DNA from: Streptomyces sp. NRRL B-1347
Lineage (GTDB): Bacteria; Actinomycetota; Actinomycetes; Streptomycetales; Streptomycetaceae
Assembly (NCBI RefSeq): GCF_000720325.1
Contig: NZ_JOJM01000015.1
Span: 1 to 64,000 of the forward strand
DNA length: 64,000 nt
Direction: 5' to 3'
Every line of letters starts with the position of its first letter. Within the stretch, counting starts at the first letter, position 1. This document shows, one piece after another, positions 12,634 through 22,297 of the stretch. The notes under the pieces are model-generated. The model saw nothing but the letters and a program-made list of their open reading frames with translations, was not told the DNA's origin and searched no databases. Both the position numbers and the translations under genes were made by a program.

Positions 12634-15282
12634 ATGATCGGCCAGTTGAGGGACTCGTCCCCACGCAGGACGGGTCCGTACGAGACCGTCGCGCGGCTCG
12701 GCGCGGGCGGCATGGGCGAGGTCTTCCTCGCCGTGCCGCACGCAGCGTCCGCCGCCCCGGAAGGCCCCCGCGCCCCGTACGACCCGGACGGCCTCGTCGC
12801 CGTCAAGGCCATCCGGCGGGACGTCGTGGGCGAGCCCGCCTTCCGGGCCCGCTTCCGGCGCGAGATCGCCGTCGCCCGCTCCGTCGCCAGCCCGTACGTC
12901 GCCCGGCTCGTCGACGGTGACGCCGACGCCGAACAGCCCTGGCTCGCCACGGAGTACGTCGCAGGCCTCACCCTCGCCGAGGCGGTGCGGCGGCACGGCC
13001 CGCTGCCCGTGCCCGCCGTCGCCGCGCTCGGCACCGCCATGGCCGGGGCCCTCGCCGCCGTGCACGCGGCCGGGGCGCTGCACCGCGACCTGAAGCCCGC
13101 CAACGTCCTCATCGGCCCGGAAGGGCCGAAGCTCATCGACTTCGGCGTCGCCCGCATCCCCGGCGCCACCACCATGACCTCCACCGGCCTTCTCGTCGGC
13201 ACCCCCGGCTTCATGTCGCCCGAACACGTCGCGGGCGGACGGCACGTGGTGGCCGCGTCCGACGTCTTCTGCCTCGCCTCCGTCCTGGTGTACGCGGCCG
13301 TCGGGCGCGACCCGTTCGGCGACGGGCCCGTGGCCGCCGTCCTGTACCGGGTCTCGCGCGCCGAGGCCGAACTCGACGACGTACCGGCGGAGTTGCGCGA
13401 GGTCCTTGCCGACTGCCTGGTCGTGGACGCGGCGGCGCGGCCGGGGCCCGAGGCGCTCGCCGAACGCCTCGCGGGCCTCGCCGGTGCGGGCCTCGCCGGT
13501 GCGGACGGCGCCGGTGCGGACGGCGCCTGTGCGGACGGTGTCGACTTCGCGTGGCCCGCGCCCGTCCAGGAGGCCATCGACGAGGTGCGGCGCGACGTCG
13601 CGCAGCTGTGCGCCGCCGGGCGGCCGCTGCTGCCCCTGCCCGCGCCGCCCGCCGCTCCGCCGGGTCAGGAGCCCACGCCCACCTGGTCGCCCACCGCCCT
13701 GAACGCCCCGGCCGCACCGGGCAGTCCGGCCGCCCACGAGCTGCCCACGATGGGGGCGGCCGCGCCCGCCGCTGCCACCGTGCCGGGGGCGCCCCGGCGG
13801 CGCGGCCGCCGCGCCGCGTTCGCCGTGGTCGCCGCCGTCGCCGTGGCCGGGGGTGCCGCCGGTGCCCTGCTCGCGCTGTTCGGCCCCGACTCGGGCTCCG
13901 GCTCCGGGGACGACGGTGCGCAGGGCGGCCCGGCCGGGCCCGGCGCGTCCGCGTCCAGCGGCCTCCCGCCCGCCCGGCTGATCGCCGCCGCCGGTGTGGA
14001 CAAGGAGGGCACCGACGACCGCAGCGGCAGCGTCCCGCAGTACCCGGAGCAGCGCCCCAAGGGCTGGAAGCCGTGGCGCGGCTCCTTCTCGCACGCGCCC
14101 CTGCACTGCGCCGCCGACACCCGCGCCGTCGTGTGCCTGCTCACCAACGGCACGTACGAAGCGATCGGCGCGTCCGACGGCAAGCGCCGGTGGACCTCCG
14201 ACGGGCGCACGGGCGACGACGGGGACACCGGCGGCGAGGCCTATGTGAGCCCCACCGGGAAGCTCTTCATGCCCGGCGACAGCCTGGCGCCCGTCGTGCG
14301 CGGCGGGACCTCCGTCATCGCCCACAAGGGGCTCCTCCAGGTGCGCGACTCCGCGTCCGGCGACGTGCGCTTGTCCGCGCGCCCGCCGGAGGGCCGGTAC
14401 TTCAGCCGCGCGCTGCTCGGCGACGGCCTGATCCTCGTCACCGCCGAGGCCAAGCCGTACGCCGACGGCGGCCCCCAGGGCGCCATGCTCCTGGCGTACC
14501 CGCTGCGCGGCGGCGCGCCCCGGTGGACCGCGCCGCTCAGCACCCAGGAGCTGTCCGGCGCCGAGCTGAACGGCTTGTACGGCGCCGAAGTCGTCCGGAA
14601 CGGCCGCGTCTACGCCTGGGCCGCGCAAGGCCTGATCGCCCTCGACGTCAAGACGGGCGCACGCGGCGGCAAGGCCTACGACGGCGAGCAGTGCCTCAGC
14701 GTGATGGCCGTGGGCCGGCAGATCCTGTGCTCGGCCGTGGTGACCGGCAGCTCCGACTTCGAGGACGCCGAGGAGGCCGGGACCCGGGTGACCCGGCTCA
14801 ACGCCGGGACCCTGGCCGCGGAGGGCGCGTTCGCCTTCAAGGCGCCCCCGGTGGGGAAGGGCGGCATGGTGCCGCCGGACCTCGTGGTCACCGCCGTCGG
14901 CCCCGGCAGCGCGCTCGCCTACGACGCCGAGGGGGCGAAGCTCCTCGTCGCCGAGTCGAAGAAGGGGCGGATCATCCGCAAGGAGCCGCTGCCGGCCGCG
15001 GGCGACGGCAGCAAGCGCGTGCTCTCCTCGCGGCCGCTGCTCATCGGAGACCGGGCGCTCTTCGCCGACCACACCTCCTTGCGCACGGTGCCGCTCACCG
15101 CCTCCGGCGGGAGCCGCACGCTGCGGGTGCCGGGCGCGCCCGGCACCCGTGAGCCGAAGCAGGCGGGCGACGTCGGCGTCATCGCCGACCAGCTGCGGCC
15201 GCCGACGGTCCTGCCGCTCGGCGGGGTCGCGACGATCGTGTACGACCAGGGCACGGTCGTCTCCGTCCGCATCCCGTCCTGA
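12634..15282 (+). CDS. Membrane Ser/Thr protein kinase with extracellular PQQ-like beta-propeller
   Basis: 882-aa PknB-family receptor-type kinase. The cytoplasmic kinase has the Gly loop LGAGGMGEVFLA, the VAIK-equivalent VAVKAIRR, catalytic HRDLKPANV (Asp152), DFGVAR (Asp169) and GTPGFMSPE in the activation segment. A low-complexity hinge (GAGLAGADGAGADGA) and Pro-rich linker lead to one transmembrane helix near residues 393-415. The outer part, about 460 residues, contains repeated WTSDGR, GEAYVSPTGKL and GLIALDVKTG strands typical of a PQQ/beta-propeller sensor. No PASTA repeats. It begins 43 nt before a second kinase of the same design, suggesting an operon. The external ligand is unknown. 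Confidence 0.9.
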   Translation: MIGQLRDSSPRRTGPYETVARLGAGGMGEVFLAVPHAASAAPEGPRAPYDPDGLVAVKAIRRDVVGEPAFRARFRREIAVARSVASPYVARLVDGDADAEQPWLATEYVAGLTLAEAVRRHGPLPVPAVAALGTAMAGALAAVHAAGALHRDLKPANVLIGPEGPKLIDFGVARIPGATTMTSTGLLVGTPGFMSPEHVAGGRHVVAASDVFCLASVLVYAAVGRDPFGDGPVAAVLYRVSRAEAELDDVPAELREVLADCLVVDAAARPGPEALAERLAGLAGAGLAGADGAGADGACADGVDFAWPAPVQEAIDEVRRDVAQLCAAGRPLLPLPAPPAAPPGQEPTPTWSPTALNAPAAPGSPAAHELPTMGAAAPAAATVPGAPRRRGRRAAFAVVAAVAVAGGAAGALLALFGPDSGSGSGDDGAQGGPAGPGASASSGLPPARLIAAAGVDKEGTDDRSGSVPQYPEQRPKGWKPWRGSFSHAPLHCAADTRAVVCLLTNGTYEAIGASDGKRRWTSDGRTGDDGDTGGEAYVSPTGKLFMPGDSLAPVVRGGTSVIAHKGLLQVRDSASGDVRLSARPPEGRYFSRALLGDGLILVTAEAKPYADGGPQGAMLLAYPLRGGAPRWTAPLSTQELSGAELNGLYGAEVVRNGRVYAWAAQGLIALDVKTGARGGKAYDGEQCLSVMAVGRQILCSAVVTGSSDFEDAEEAGTRVTRLNAGTLAAEGAFAFKAPPVGKGGMVPPDLVVTAVGPGSALAYDAEGAKLLVAESKKGRIIRKEPLPAAGDGSKRVLSSRPLLIGDRALFADHTSLRTVPLTASGGSRTLRVPGAPGTREPKQAGDVGVIADQLRPPTVLPLGGVATIVYDQGTVVSVRIPS

Positions 15283-15325
15283 ACCCCACCGCTCCCCCCC
15301 ACAGGACTGATCCCGAGGAGTCCCC

Positions 15326-17710
15326 GTGCTCGCACCGCTGACCGGGCCGCCGCGCCACGTCGGCCCGTACCGGCTGCTCGCCCGCATCGGCGCGGGCGGC
15401 ATGGGGGAGGTCTTCCTCGCGCGCGCCCGCCCGGGCACGCCGCTGGTCGCCGTGAAGACCGTGCGCTCCGACCTCGACATCGACCACGAGTTCCGGGTCC
15501 GCTTCCGCCGGGAGATAGCCGCCGCGCGGGCCGTGTCCGGGCCCGGCACCGCGGCGCTCCTCGACGGCGACGCGGACGCCGAAGTGCCCTGGCTGGCCAC
15601 GGAGTACGTGGCCGGGCCCGCGCTCGGGCAGACCGTGCGGCGGTGCGGTCCGCTGCCCGTCGGCGCGGTGCGCGCGCTCGGCGCCCGGCTCGCGCACGCC
15701 CTCGGCACCGTGCACCTCGCACAGGTCCTGCACCGCGACCTCAAGCCCGGCAACGTCCTGCTCGCCCCGGACGGGCCGCGGCTCATCGACTTCGGCATCG
15801 CGCAGGCCTTCGACGCGACGGCGCTCACCACCGCGGGCATGATCGTGGGCACGCCCGGCTACCTGGCGCCCGAGCAGCTCCTGGGCAGCCACGCCGTGGT
15901 GCCCGCGTCCGACGTGTTCGCGCTCGGGGCGGTGCTCGCGTACGCGGCGAGCGGGCGCGGCCCCTTCGACGACCAGGAGATCGCCTCCGTCATCTTCCGC
16001 ATCACCCAGGGCGACGCCGATCTGTCCGGGGTGCCTCGGGACGAGGGGCTGCGGGAGACCGTGGCGGCCTGTCTGGCACCCGCCCCCGAGGACCGGCCCA
16101 CCGCGGCGGAGCTGGCGGGCCGCCTGGAGGGGCCGTCGGCGGCGGTGCCCTGGCCTGCCGAGGTCCTGTCCCTCTTCGCCGAGCACCGCGAGGCCGTTCA
16201 GCGGTGTGAACAGGCCGTACGGGAAGGGGAGTTCGCGGCTGCCGACACGGTGACCGGCGGTTCGGCGACCGGCGGTTCGCCGGGGGAGGGCATCGCCGCC
16301 GCGCCTCCGCGCGCCCCCGCGCTTTCGTCCGCTCCCGCTCCGGTGGCCCCGCCCGCGCGCCCCCGGTGGCCGTGGATCGCCGCCGCCGCGCTCGCCGTGT
16401 CCGCCGTGACGCTCGCCGCCGTACTGCTGCCGGGTGGCGACAGCGGCGGAGGCGGCGGAGGCGCAGGCCGGGAAGCCGGTGCCTCCGGCGGCGCGGGCGG
16501 CGCAGGCTCCCCGGCGGGACCCGGCGGCGAGCGGCGCCCGCTCGTCGTGTCCGAGTACGGCAACGCGCACCGCACCGGCGACCACGGCCCCGAAGGCCTC
16601 CGCGCCGCCGCCCGGCCCAAGGGCTGGAAGCCCTGGTCGGTGCCCCGCCCCGAGGGCCTGGACGACCGGGGCGACGGCTGCGTCCTGGCCGGCGCCACGC
16701 TGGTGTGCCGCGACGGCAAGGGCGCGGCCGCGGGCCTCGACGCGGCGAGCGGACGGCACCGGTGGACGACGCGCGGCTTCCCCGGCCGCGCGGACGAGCT
16801 GACCGGCAACCAGGCGGTGCCGCCCGAGGCCGGCCCCGAGGGCCGTGCCGTGTACGTGCCGAGCGAACTCGGCGTCACCAAGGTCGACGTGGCCTCCGGC
16901 GCGGAGCGCTGGCGCAAGCCCACCGCCACGGGTTCGGGGGTGCTCGGCGTCGCGTACGCCAAGGACGTCGTGTACGTCGTCGAGTTCCGCCTCGGCGGCT
17001 CCGCCCCGGGCGAGGCGCCCGGCAGCAGCGTCGTCCGGGCCCGCGCCGCGTCCGACGGCCGCGAGCTGTGGCGGTCGAAGCCGCTGCCCAAGACGGCGGG
17101 CCCGCTGGTCGTCGACGGCGGCAGGGTGTTCACGGCCCTGGAGAAGGGCGGTGTGGTCCGCCTGGACGCGAAGAGCGGCCGCACCGCCCGCACCGCCTCC
17201 GTCCCCTGTGACGACCTCATGCTGCGCACCCCGTCGTCCCTGGCGTGCTGGAGCCGGGGGAGCAAGGGCGTGCGCGAGCTGGATCCCGCGACCCTGCGCA
17301 CCCGGCGCGTCGTCGCGGCCGACGTGCGCCCCTCCGGGCCGCGCCCGGTGCTCGGCCCGCAGGGCGTCCTCGTCGTGGCGAGCGACAACCCCGATCCGAC
17401 CGCCGTCATCGAACACGAGCTGAGCGCCTACGACTGGCGCACCGGCGACCGCCGCTGGCGCTACGGCGCCCCGAACGACCTGGTCACCCTGGCCCTCGCG
17501 GGCGACCGGGTGCTGTCCGCGGGCGCCTTCGAGCTGCGCGGCCTGCGCCTGGACGGCGACGTCGGCACCCTGCGCACCAAGGAGATCCCGAAGGCGGGAC
17601 CCACCGGGAGCACGGACCCCTTCGCCACGTTCGGAAAGCCCCTCTACGCCGGTGGCGCCGTCTTCACCACGACCGCCGAGGGAAAGGTGCTCTCCGGCAA
17701 CGCCCCCTGA
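15326..17710 (+). CDS. Membrane Ser/Thr protein kinase with PQQ-like beta-propeller, paralogue
   Basis: 794-aa kinase built like its upstream neighbour. GTG start at 15326 with GAGGAG 5 nt upstream. The kinase domain shows IGAGGMGEVFLARARPG, VAVKTVRSD, HRDLKPGNV (Asp138), DFGIAQ (Asp155) and GTPGYLAPEQ. A Pro/Ala linker precedes the single transmembrane segment at about 348-370 and a Gly-rich stalk (GGDSGGGGGGAGR). The outer domain again has propeller strands (WTTRGFPGRADEL, VDVASGAERWRKP, RLDAKSG). Both proteins share the stalk-proximal phrase PKGWKPW. A pair of receptor kinases could heterodimerise or sense related ligands; this is inference. glgP follows 124 nt downstream. Confidence 0.9.
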   Translation: MLAPLTGPPRHVGPYRLLARIGAGGMGEVFLARARPGTPLVAVKTVRSDLDIDHEFRVRFRREIAAARAVSGPGTAALLDGDADAEVPWLATEYVAGPALGQTVRRCGPLPVGAVRALGARLAHALGTVHLAQVLHRDLKPGNVLLAPDGPRLIDFGIAQAFDATALTTAGMIVGTPGYLAPEQLLGSHAVVPASDVFALGAVLAYAASGRGPFDDQEIASVIFRITQGDADLSGVPRDEGLRETVAACLAPAPEDRPTAAELAGRLEGPSAAVPWPAEVLSLFAEHREAVQRCEQAVREGEFAAADTVTGGSATGGSPGEGIAAAPPRAPALSSAPAPVAPPARPRWPWIAAAALAVSAVTLAAVLLPGGDSGGGGGGAGREAGASGGAGGAGSPAGPGGERRPLVVSEYGNAHRTGDHGPEGLRAAARPKGWKPWSVPRPEGLDDRGDGCVLAGATLVCRDGKGAAAGLDAASGRHRWTTRGFPGRADELTGNQAVPPEAGPEGRAVYVPSELGVTKVDVASGAERWRKPTATGSGVLGVAYAKDVVYVVEFRLGGSAPGEAPGSSVVRARAASDGRELWRSKPLPKTAGPLVVDGGRVFTALEKGGVVRLDAKSGRTARTASVPCDDLMLRTPSSLACWSRGSKGVRELDPATLRTRRVVAADVRPSGPRPVLGPQGVLVVASDNPDPTAVIEHELSAYDWRTGDRRWRYGAPNDLVTLALAGDRVLSAGAFELRGLRLDGDVGTLRTKEIPKAGPTGSTDPFATFGKPLYAGGAVFTTTAEGKVLSGNAP

Positions 17711-17732
17711 CCCCCGCACCCACAAGGGTCAC

Positions 17733-17757
17733 AACTTGCCTTTGTCCGGGGCAAGTT
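17733..17757. promoter_or_regulatory. Inverted repeat upstream of glgP, candidate operator
   Basis: AACTTGCC (17733-17740) and GGCAAGTT (17750-17757) form a perfect 8-bp inverted repeat with a 9-nt spacer, about 78 nt before the glgP start. Its AT-rich arm ends and dyad shape fit a DNA-binding site better than a terminator. No matching copy was found before glgE or glgX, so a common glucan regulon is not supported. Confidence 0.5.
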
Positions 17758-17834
17758 CACGGTCCCGTGGTGGCGGGGCGGTCCGACCCCCTACCGTCGA
17801 TGGGTCACGTACGTCCTCCGACAGAGGTGCCGCC

Positions 17835-20492
17835 GTGAAAGCCATCCGTCGTTTCACCGTACGTCCCGTCCTGCCCGCCGCCCTCGCCCCGCTCAGCGAA
17901 CTCTCCCTCAATCTGCGCTGGTCCTGGCACACCGGGACCCGTGACCTCTTCCGCGACGTCGACCCCGCCCTGTGGGACGCCTCGGGCGGCGACCCCGTGC
18001 GCCTGCTCGGCTCCGTGCCCGCCGCCCGCCTCGCCGAGCTCGCCGCCGACGAGGACTTCCTGCGCCGCCTCGGCGAGGCCGCCGACGACCTGCGCGAGTA
18101 CGTCACGGGGCCCCGCTGGTACCAGGAGCGGCAGGACGGGTCGCCCGACGGCGAGCTGCCCGCCGCGCCCGGCGGCGAACTCCCGGCCGCCGTCGCCTAC
18201 TTCTCGCCCGAGTTCGGTGTCACGGCCGCCCTCCCGCAGTACTCCGGAGGCCTCGGCATCCTCGCGGGCGACCACCTGAAGGCGGCCAGCGACCTGGGCG
18301 TGCCCCTCATCGGTGTCGGACTGCTCTACCGGCACGGCTACTTCCGGCAGTCCCTCACCCGCGACGGCTGGCAGCAGGAGCACTACCCGCTGCTCGACCC
18401 GAACGAGCTGCCCCTGACCCTGCTCCGGGAGCCCGACGGCACCCCCGCCCTGGTGCGGCTCGCCCTGCCCGGCCACCGGGCCCTGCGCGCCCACGTCTGG
18501 CAGGCGCAGATCGGCCGCGTGCCGCTGCTGATGCTGGACTCCGACGTCGAGGAGAACGACCCCGGCGCCCGCGAGGTCACCGACCGGCTCTACGGCGGCG
18601 GCAGCGAGCACCGGCTGCTCCAGGAGATGCTGCTCGGCATCGGCGGCGTCCGGGCCGTGCGCACCTACTGCCGACTCACCGGGCACCCGGCGCCCGAGGT
18701 CTTCCACACCAACGAGGGCCACGCGGGCTTCCTCGGCCTGGAGCGCGTCCACGAACTGGTGCAGGGCGGGCTCGGCTTCGAGGGCGCCCTTGAGTCGGTG
18801 CGCGGCGGCACCGTCTTCACCACCCATACGCCGGTGCCCGCCGGGATCGACCGCTTCGACCGCGAGCTGGTCGCCCACCACTTCGGCCCCGACGCCGAAC
18901 TGCCGGGCATCGACGTCGAGCTGATACTGCGCCTGGGCATGGAGACCTATCCGGGCGGCGACGCCAACGTGTTCAACATGGCCGTGATGGGGCTGCGCCT
19001 GGCCCGCGGCGCCAACGGCGTCTCCACGCTGCACGGCAAGGTCAGCCAGGAGATGTTCCAGGGCCTGTGGCCCGGGTTCGACCCCGAGGAGGTGCCGATC
19101 GCCTCCGTCACCAACGGCGTGCACGCGCCCACCTGGGTGGCCCCCGAGGTGTTCCGGCTCGGCGCCCGGCAGATCGGCGCGCGCCGCACCGACCGGGCCC
19201 TGTCCGTCGGCGGCTCCGAGCGCTGGGACGCCGTCGCCGACATCCAGGACTCCGACATCTGGCAGCTGCGCCGCGAGCTGCGCGCCCAGCTGGTGGACGA
19301 GGTGCGCCGCCGCCTGCACGTGTCGTGGCGGCAGCGCGGCGCCGCCACCGCCGAACTCGGCTGGATCGACGAGGTCCTCGACCCGGACGTCCTCACCATC
19401 GGCTTCGCGCGCCGCGTCCCCTCGTACAAGCGCCTGACGCTGATGCTGCGCGACCAGGACCGGCTCCTGGAGCTGCTCACGCACCCCGAGCGGCCGGTGC
19501 AGATCGTCGTCGCGGGCAAGGCGCACCCGGCCGACGACGGCGGCAAGCGGCTCATCCAGGACCTGGTGCGCTTCACCGACGACCCGCGGGTGCGGCACCG
19601 CGTCGTGTTCCTGCCCGACTACGGCATGGCGATGGCGCAGAAGCTGTACGCGGGCTGCGACGTGTGGCTGAACAATCCGCTGCGCCCCCTGGAGGCGTGC
19701 GGCACCTCCGGCATGAAGGCAGCGCTCAACGGCTGCCTCAACCTGTCGGTCCTGGACGGCTGGTGGGACGAATGGTTCGAGCCGGACTTCGGCTGGGCGA
19801 TCCCCACGGCCGACGGCTCGGCCACCGACGACCACCGCCGCGACGACCTGGAGGCGGCCGCCCTGTACGACCTCCTGGAGCGGCGCGTCACCCCCCGTTT
19901 CTACGAGAACGGGCCCGAAGGGCTGCCCGACCGGTGGATCGAGATGGTGCGGCGCACCCTGACCCGGCTCGGCCCGAAGGTCCTCGCCGGGCGCATGGTG
20001 CGCGAGTACGTGGAGCGCCTGTACGTGCCCGCCGCGCGCTCCCACCGGGTGCTCGACGCGGACGCCGCCACGGGGTTCGCCGCGTGGAAGAACCGCGTCC
20101 GCGCGGCCTGGCCGGGCGTGGCCGTCGACCACGTCGAGGCCACGGCCGTGGGCGCCACCGCGGAGCTGGGCGCGACCCTCGCCCTGCGGGTGCGCGTACG
20201 GCTCGGCGAGCTCGCGTGCGACGACGTCGAGGTGCAGGCCATCGCGGGCCGCGTCGACCCCGAGGACCACATCGCGGGCGCCGTCCCGGTGCCCCTGAAG
20301 CCCGCGGGCGGCCCGGACGGCGAGGGCCGCCTCCTGTACGAGGGACCCCTGGCCCTGGACCGCACCGGCCCCTTCGGCTACACGGTCCGCATCCTCCCGT
20401 CCCACCGCCTCCTGGCCAGCAACGCGGAACTGGGCCTGGTGGCACTCCCGTCGGAGGCGACGGGGGAGGCGGCCGGGGTCTTGATGCGCTGA
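17835..20492 (+). CDS. glgP: Alpha-glucan (glycogen/maltodextrin) phosphorylase
   Basis: GT35 enzyme releasing glucose-1-phosphate from alpha-1,4-glucan using pyridoxal phosphate. GTG start at 17835 with GAGGTG upstream gives 885 aa beginning VKAIRRFTVRP, the actinobacterial long-N-terminus type. Motifs: YFSPEFGVTAALPQYSGGLG, VFHTNEGHAGFLGLER, VFTTHTPVPAGIDRF, FARRVPSYKRLTLML, and the PLP-lysine segment GTSGMKAALNG with Lys628. The C-terminal 200 residues form a beta-rich extension. Its proximity to the GlgE operon places degradation next to synthesis. It converges on an M4 protease gene with a shared terminator. Confidence 0.96.
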   Translation: MKAIRRFTVRPVLPAALAPLSELSLNLRWSWHTGTRDLFRDVDPALWDASGGDPVRLLGSVPAARLAELAADEDFLRRLGEAADDLREYVTGPRWYQERQDGSPDGELPAAPGGELPAAVAYFSPEFGVTAALPQYSGGLGILAGDHLKAASDLGVPLIGVGLLYRHGYFRQSLTRDGWQQEHYPLLDPNELPLTLLREPDGTPALVRLALPGHRALRAHVWQAQIGRVPLLMLDSDVEENDPGAREVTDRLYGGGSEHRLLQEMLLGIGGVRAVRTYCRLTGHPAPEVFHTNEGHAGFLGLERVHELVQGGLGFEGALESVRGGTVFTTHTPVPAGIDRFDRELVAHHFGPDAELPGIDVELILRLGMETYPGGDANVFNMAVMGLRLARGANGVSTLHGKVSQEMFQGLWPGFDPEEVPIASVTNGVHAPTWVAPEVFRLGARQIGARRTDRALSVGGSERWDAVADIQDSDIWQLRRELRAQLVDEVRRRLHVSWRQRGAATAELGWIDEVLDPDVLTIGFARRVPSYKRLTLMLRDQDRLLELLTHPERPVQIVVAGKAHPADDGGKRLIQDLVRFTDDPRVRHRVVFLPDYGMAMAQKLYAGCDVWLNNPLRPLEACGTSGMKAALNGCLNLSVLDGWWDEWFEPDFGWAIPTADGSATDDHRRDDLEAAALYDLLERRVTPRFYENGPEGLPDRWIEMVRRTLTRLGPKVLAGRMVREYVERLYVPAARSHRVLDADAATGFAAWKNRVRAAWPGVAVDHVEATAVGATAELGATLALRVRVRLGELACDDVEVQAIAGRVDPEDHIAGAVPVPLKPAGGPDGEGRLLYEGPLALDRTGPFGYTVRILPSHRLLASNAELGLVALPSEATGEAAGVLMR

Positions 20493-20515
20493 GGAGAAGC
20501 GCCCCGAACATGGTG

Positions 20516-20552
20516 CGGGCGGCACCCAGGGGGTCTCCCCGGATGCCGCCCG
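20516..20552. terminator. Bidirectional terminator between glgP and the M4 protease gene
   Basis: A 9-bp perfect stem (20516-20524 with 20544-20552) lies inside the 70-nt gap between two convergent genes, positioned to stop both transcripts. Confidence 0.65.
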
Positions 20553-20562
20553 GCTCAGAGGG

Positions 20563-22203
20563 TTACTTGACGTTCACACCGGTCCAGGCGGCAGCGACCG
20601 CCTTCTGCTCGGCGGAGTTGGCGCCGTACAGGTCACCCGCGGCCTTCACCGTGTCCTTGCGCGCCTGCGCGTAGTCCGTGGTGGAGGTGAAGTACGTCGT
20701 CAGGGCCTTGAACCAGATCTTCTCGGCCTTGTCGCGCCCGATGCCGGTGACCTTGGAGCCGTCCTTGGTCGGGCTGTCGTACGTCACACCGTTGACCGTC
20801 TTCTTCCCGCTGCCTTCGCTCAGCAGGTAGAAGAAGTGGTTGGCGATGCCGGAGGAGTAGTGGACGTCGACGTTGCCGGCGTTGCTGCTCCAGTAGTCCA
20901 GGGACGAGCCGTCCTTGGAGGGCTTGTCCATGTAGCGCAGCGGGGTGCCGTCGCCGTTGATGTCGATCTTCTCGCCGACGAGGTAGTCGCCCTTGTCGAG
21001 GGTGTTGTTCGCCTTGAACTCGACGGCGGCGGCGAAGATATCGCTGGTGGCCTCGTTCAGGCCGCCGGACTCGCCGCTGTACTCCATGTTGCCGGTGGCC
21101 GAGGTGACGCCGTGGGTCATCTCGTGGGCGGCCACGTCGATGGAGGTGAGGGGCTTGGCGTTGCCCTCGCCGTCGCCGTACGTCATGCAGAAGCAGGAGT
21201 CCTGCCAGAACGCGTTGACGTAGGCGTTGCCGTAGTGCACGCGGGACGTGGCGCCCTTGCCGTCGCCCTTGATGCCGCTGCGGCCGTGCACGTTCTTGTA
21301 GTAGTCCCAGGTGAGGCCCGCGCCGTAGGCGGCGTCGACGGCGGCGGTCTGGGTGTTCGAGGGCTTGCCGGTGCCCCAGACGTCGTCGGCGTCGGTGTAG
21401 AGCTTGCCGCCGCTGGAGCCGTGGTTGAGGTCGTACGTCTTGTGGTTGCCGCGCCCGGAGTCGGTCAGCTGGAAGGTGCTGCCGCTCTTGACGGAGCCGA
21501 CCGTGACCTTGCCGCTGTACTGGCTGTTGCCGGTGCCGGTCTCGATGGCCTGGTACTGGTACAGCTTCTTGCCGGTGGCCGCGTCGGTGATGACGTGCAG
21601 CTCGCTCGGCGTGCCGTCCTTCTGCACGCCGGTGACGACGGTCTCGAAGGCGAGGGTGGGCTTGCCGTCGGCGGCCCAGATGACCTTGCGCGGCGCGCGC
21701 GGGTCGGCCTTCGCGGTGTCGCCGGTCTTGGCGGCCGTCGACTTGGCGGCGGCGGCCACGGACTTCGGGGCCAGCTTCGCGTCGGTGGACGCGACCTTGA
21801 TGGCGGCCTTGGTCGCCTTGCTGACGCCCTTGACCGAGCCGTCCTTCGCCGTGTGGACGACGAGGTCGCCGCCGAGGACGGGAAGGCCCGCGTAGGTGCG
21901 CTCGTAGCGCGTGTGGGTGGTGCCGTCCCGGTCCTTGACGACGTCGCGGACGACCAGCTTCTCCTTCTCCCCGAGGCCGATGCGGTCGGCGGTGGCCCCG
22001 GCCTTGTCCGCGGCGCCCTGGAGCAGGTCGGCGCGGGCGGAGGCGGAGAGCTGGGCGGGCGCGGCGGCGGGCGCCTGGGCGGCGGCTCTGGCGGTGTCGG
22101 GCTGTGCGGAAGCGCCGGTGGTCATTCCGGCGGCGAGCAGCGCTCCGGCGGCGACGGCGGTGGCGATGGCCAGAGTGGAACGCTTCGTTATGTGGGGGGT
22201 CAC
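20563..22203 (-). CDS. Secreted M4 family neutral zinc metalloprotease
   Basis: Thermolysin-like extracellular protease. The GTG start at 22203 has AAGGAG 5 nt upstream and yields 546 aa with a Sec signal peptide (KRST, hydrophobic core, AGMTTGASA). A propeptide with FTP/PepSY features (GEKEKLVVRDVVKDRDG, THTRYERTYAGLPVLGGD) precedes the catalytic domain, where zinc is bound by His360 and His364 in AAHEMTHGV and by Glu in GGLNEATSDIF. VDVHYSSGIANHFFYLLSEG carries the active-site His region. Two Cys in DSCFCMTYGDG may pair. It is a tandem paralogue of the next gene and both have the same upstream motif. An upstream ATG 14 codons earlier lacks a ribosome site. Confidence 0.95.
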   Translation of the reverse strand: MTPHITKRSTLAIATAVAAGALLAAGMTTGASAQPDTARAAAQAPAAAPAQLSASARADLLQGAADKAGATADRIGLGEKEKLVVRDVVKDRDGTTHTRYERTYAGLPVLGGDLVVHTAKDGSVKGVSKATKAAIKVASTDAKLAPKSVAAAAKSTAAKTGDTAKADPRAPRKVIWAADGKPTLAFETVVTGVQKDGTPSELHVITDAATGKKLYQYQAIETGTGNSQYSGKVTVGSVKSGSTFQLTDSGRGNHKTYDLNHGSSGGKLYTDADDVWGTGKPSNTQTAAVDAAYGAGLTWDYYKNVHGRSGIKGDGKGATSRVHYGNAYVNAFWQDSCFCMTYGDGEGNAKPLTSIDVAAHEMTHGVTSATGNMEYSGESGGLNEATSDIFAAAVEFKANNTLDKGDYLVGEKIDINGDGTPLRYMDKPSKDGSSLDYWSSNAGNVDVHYSSGIANHFFYLLSEGSGKKTVNGVTYDSPTKDGSKVTGIGRDKAEKIWFKALTTYFTSTTDYAQARKDTVKAAGDLYGANSAEQKAVAAAWTGVNVK

Positions 22204-22297
22204 GCATGCTCCTTGTGTGTAGGCCCGGATGGCATGGGGGACCACCCGGGCCGAACTGGTGCTGTGCGGGTGAACTTGTGTGCCGTGCGTGAGCAGC

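Noticed and set aside
12424..15852. A 1,142-codon open frame on the minus strand across the first kinase gene
   Set aside because: The plus strand encodes an unmistakable kinase with all motifs; the minus frame has low-complexity composition only.
17733..17757. The glgP dyad read as part of a shared glucan regulon operator
   Set aside because: No copy was found upstream of glgE (7740-7970) or glgX (33291-33444).
17805..20525. A 906-codon minus-strand frame opposite glgP
   Set aside because: Shadow of a conserved enzyme gene; no recognisable domain and no ribosome site.
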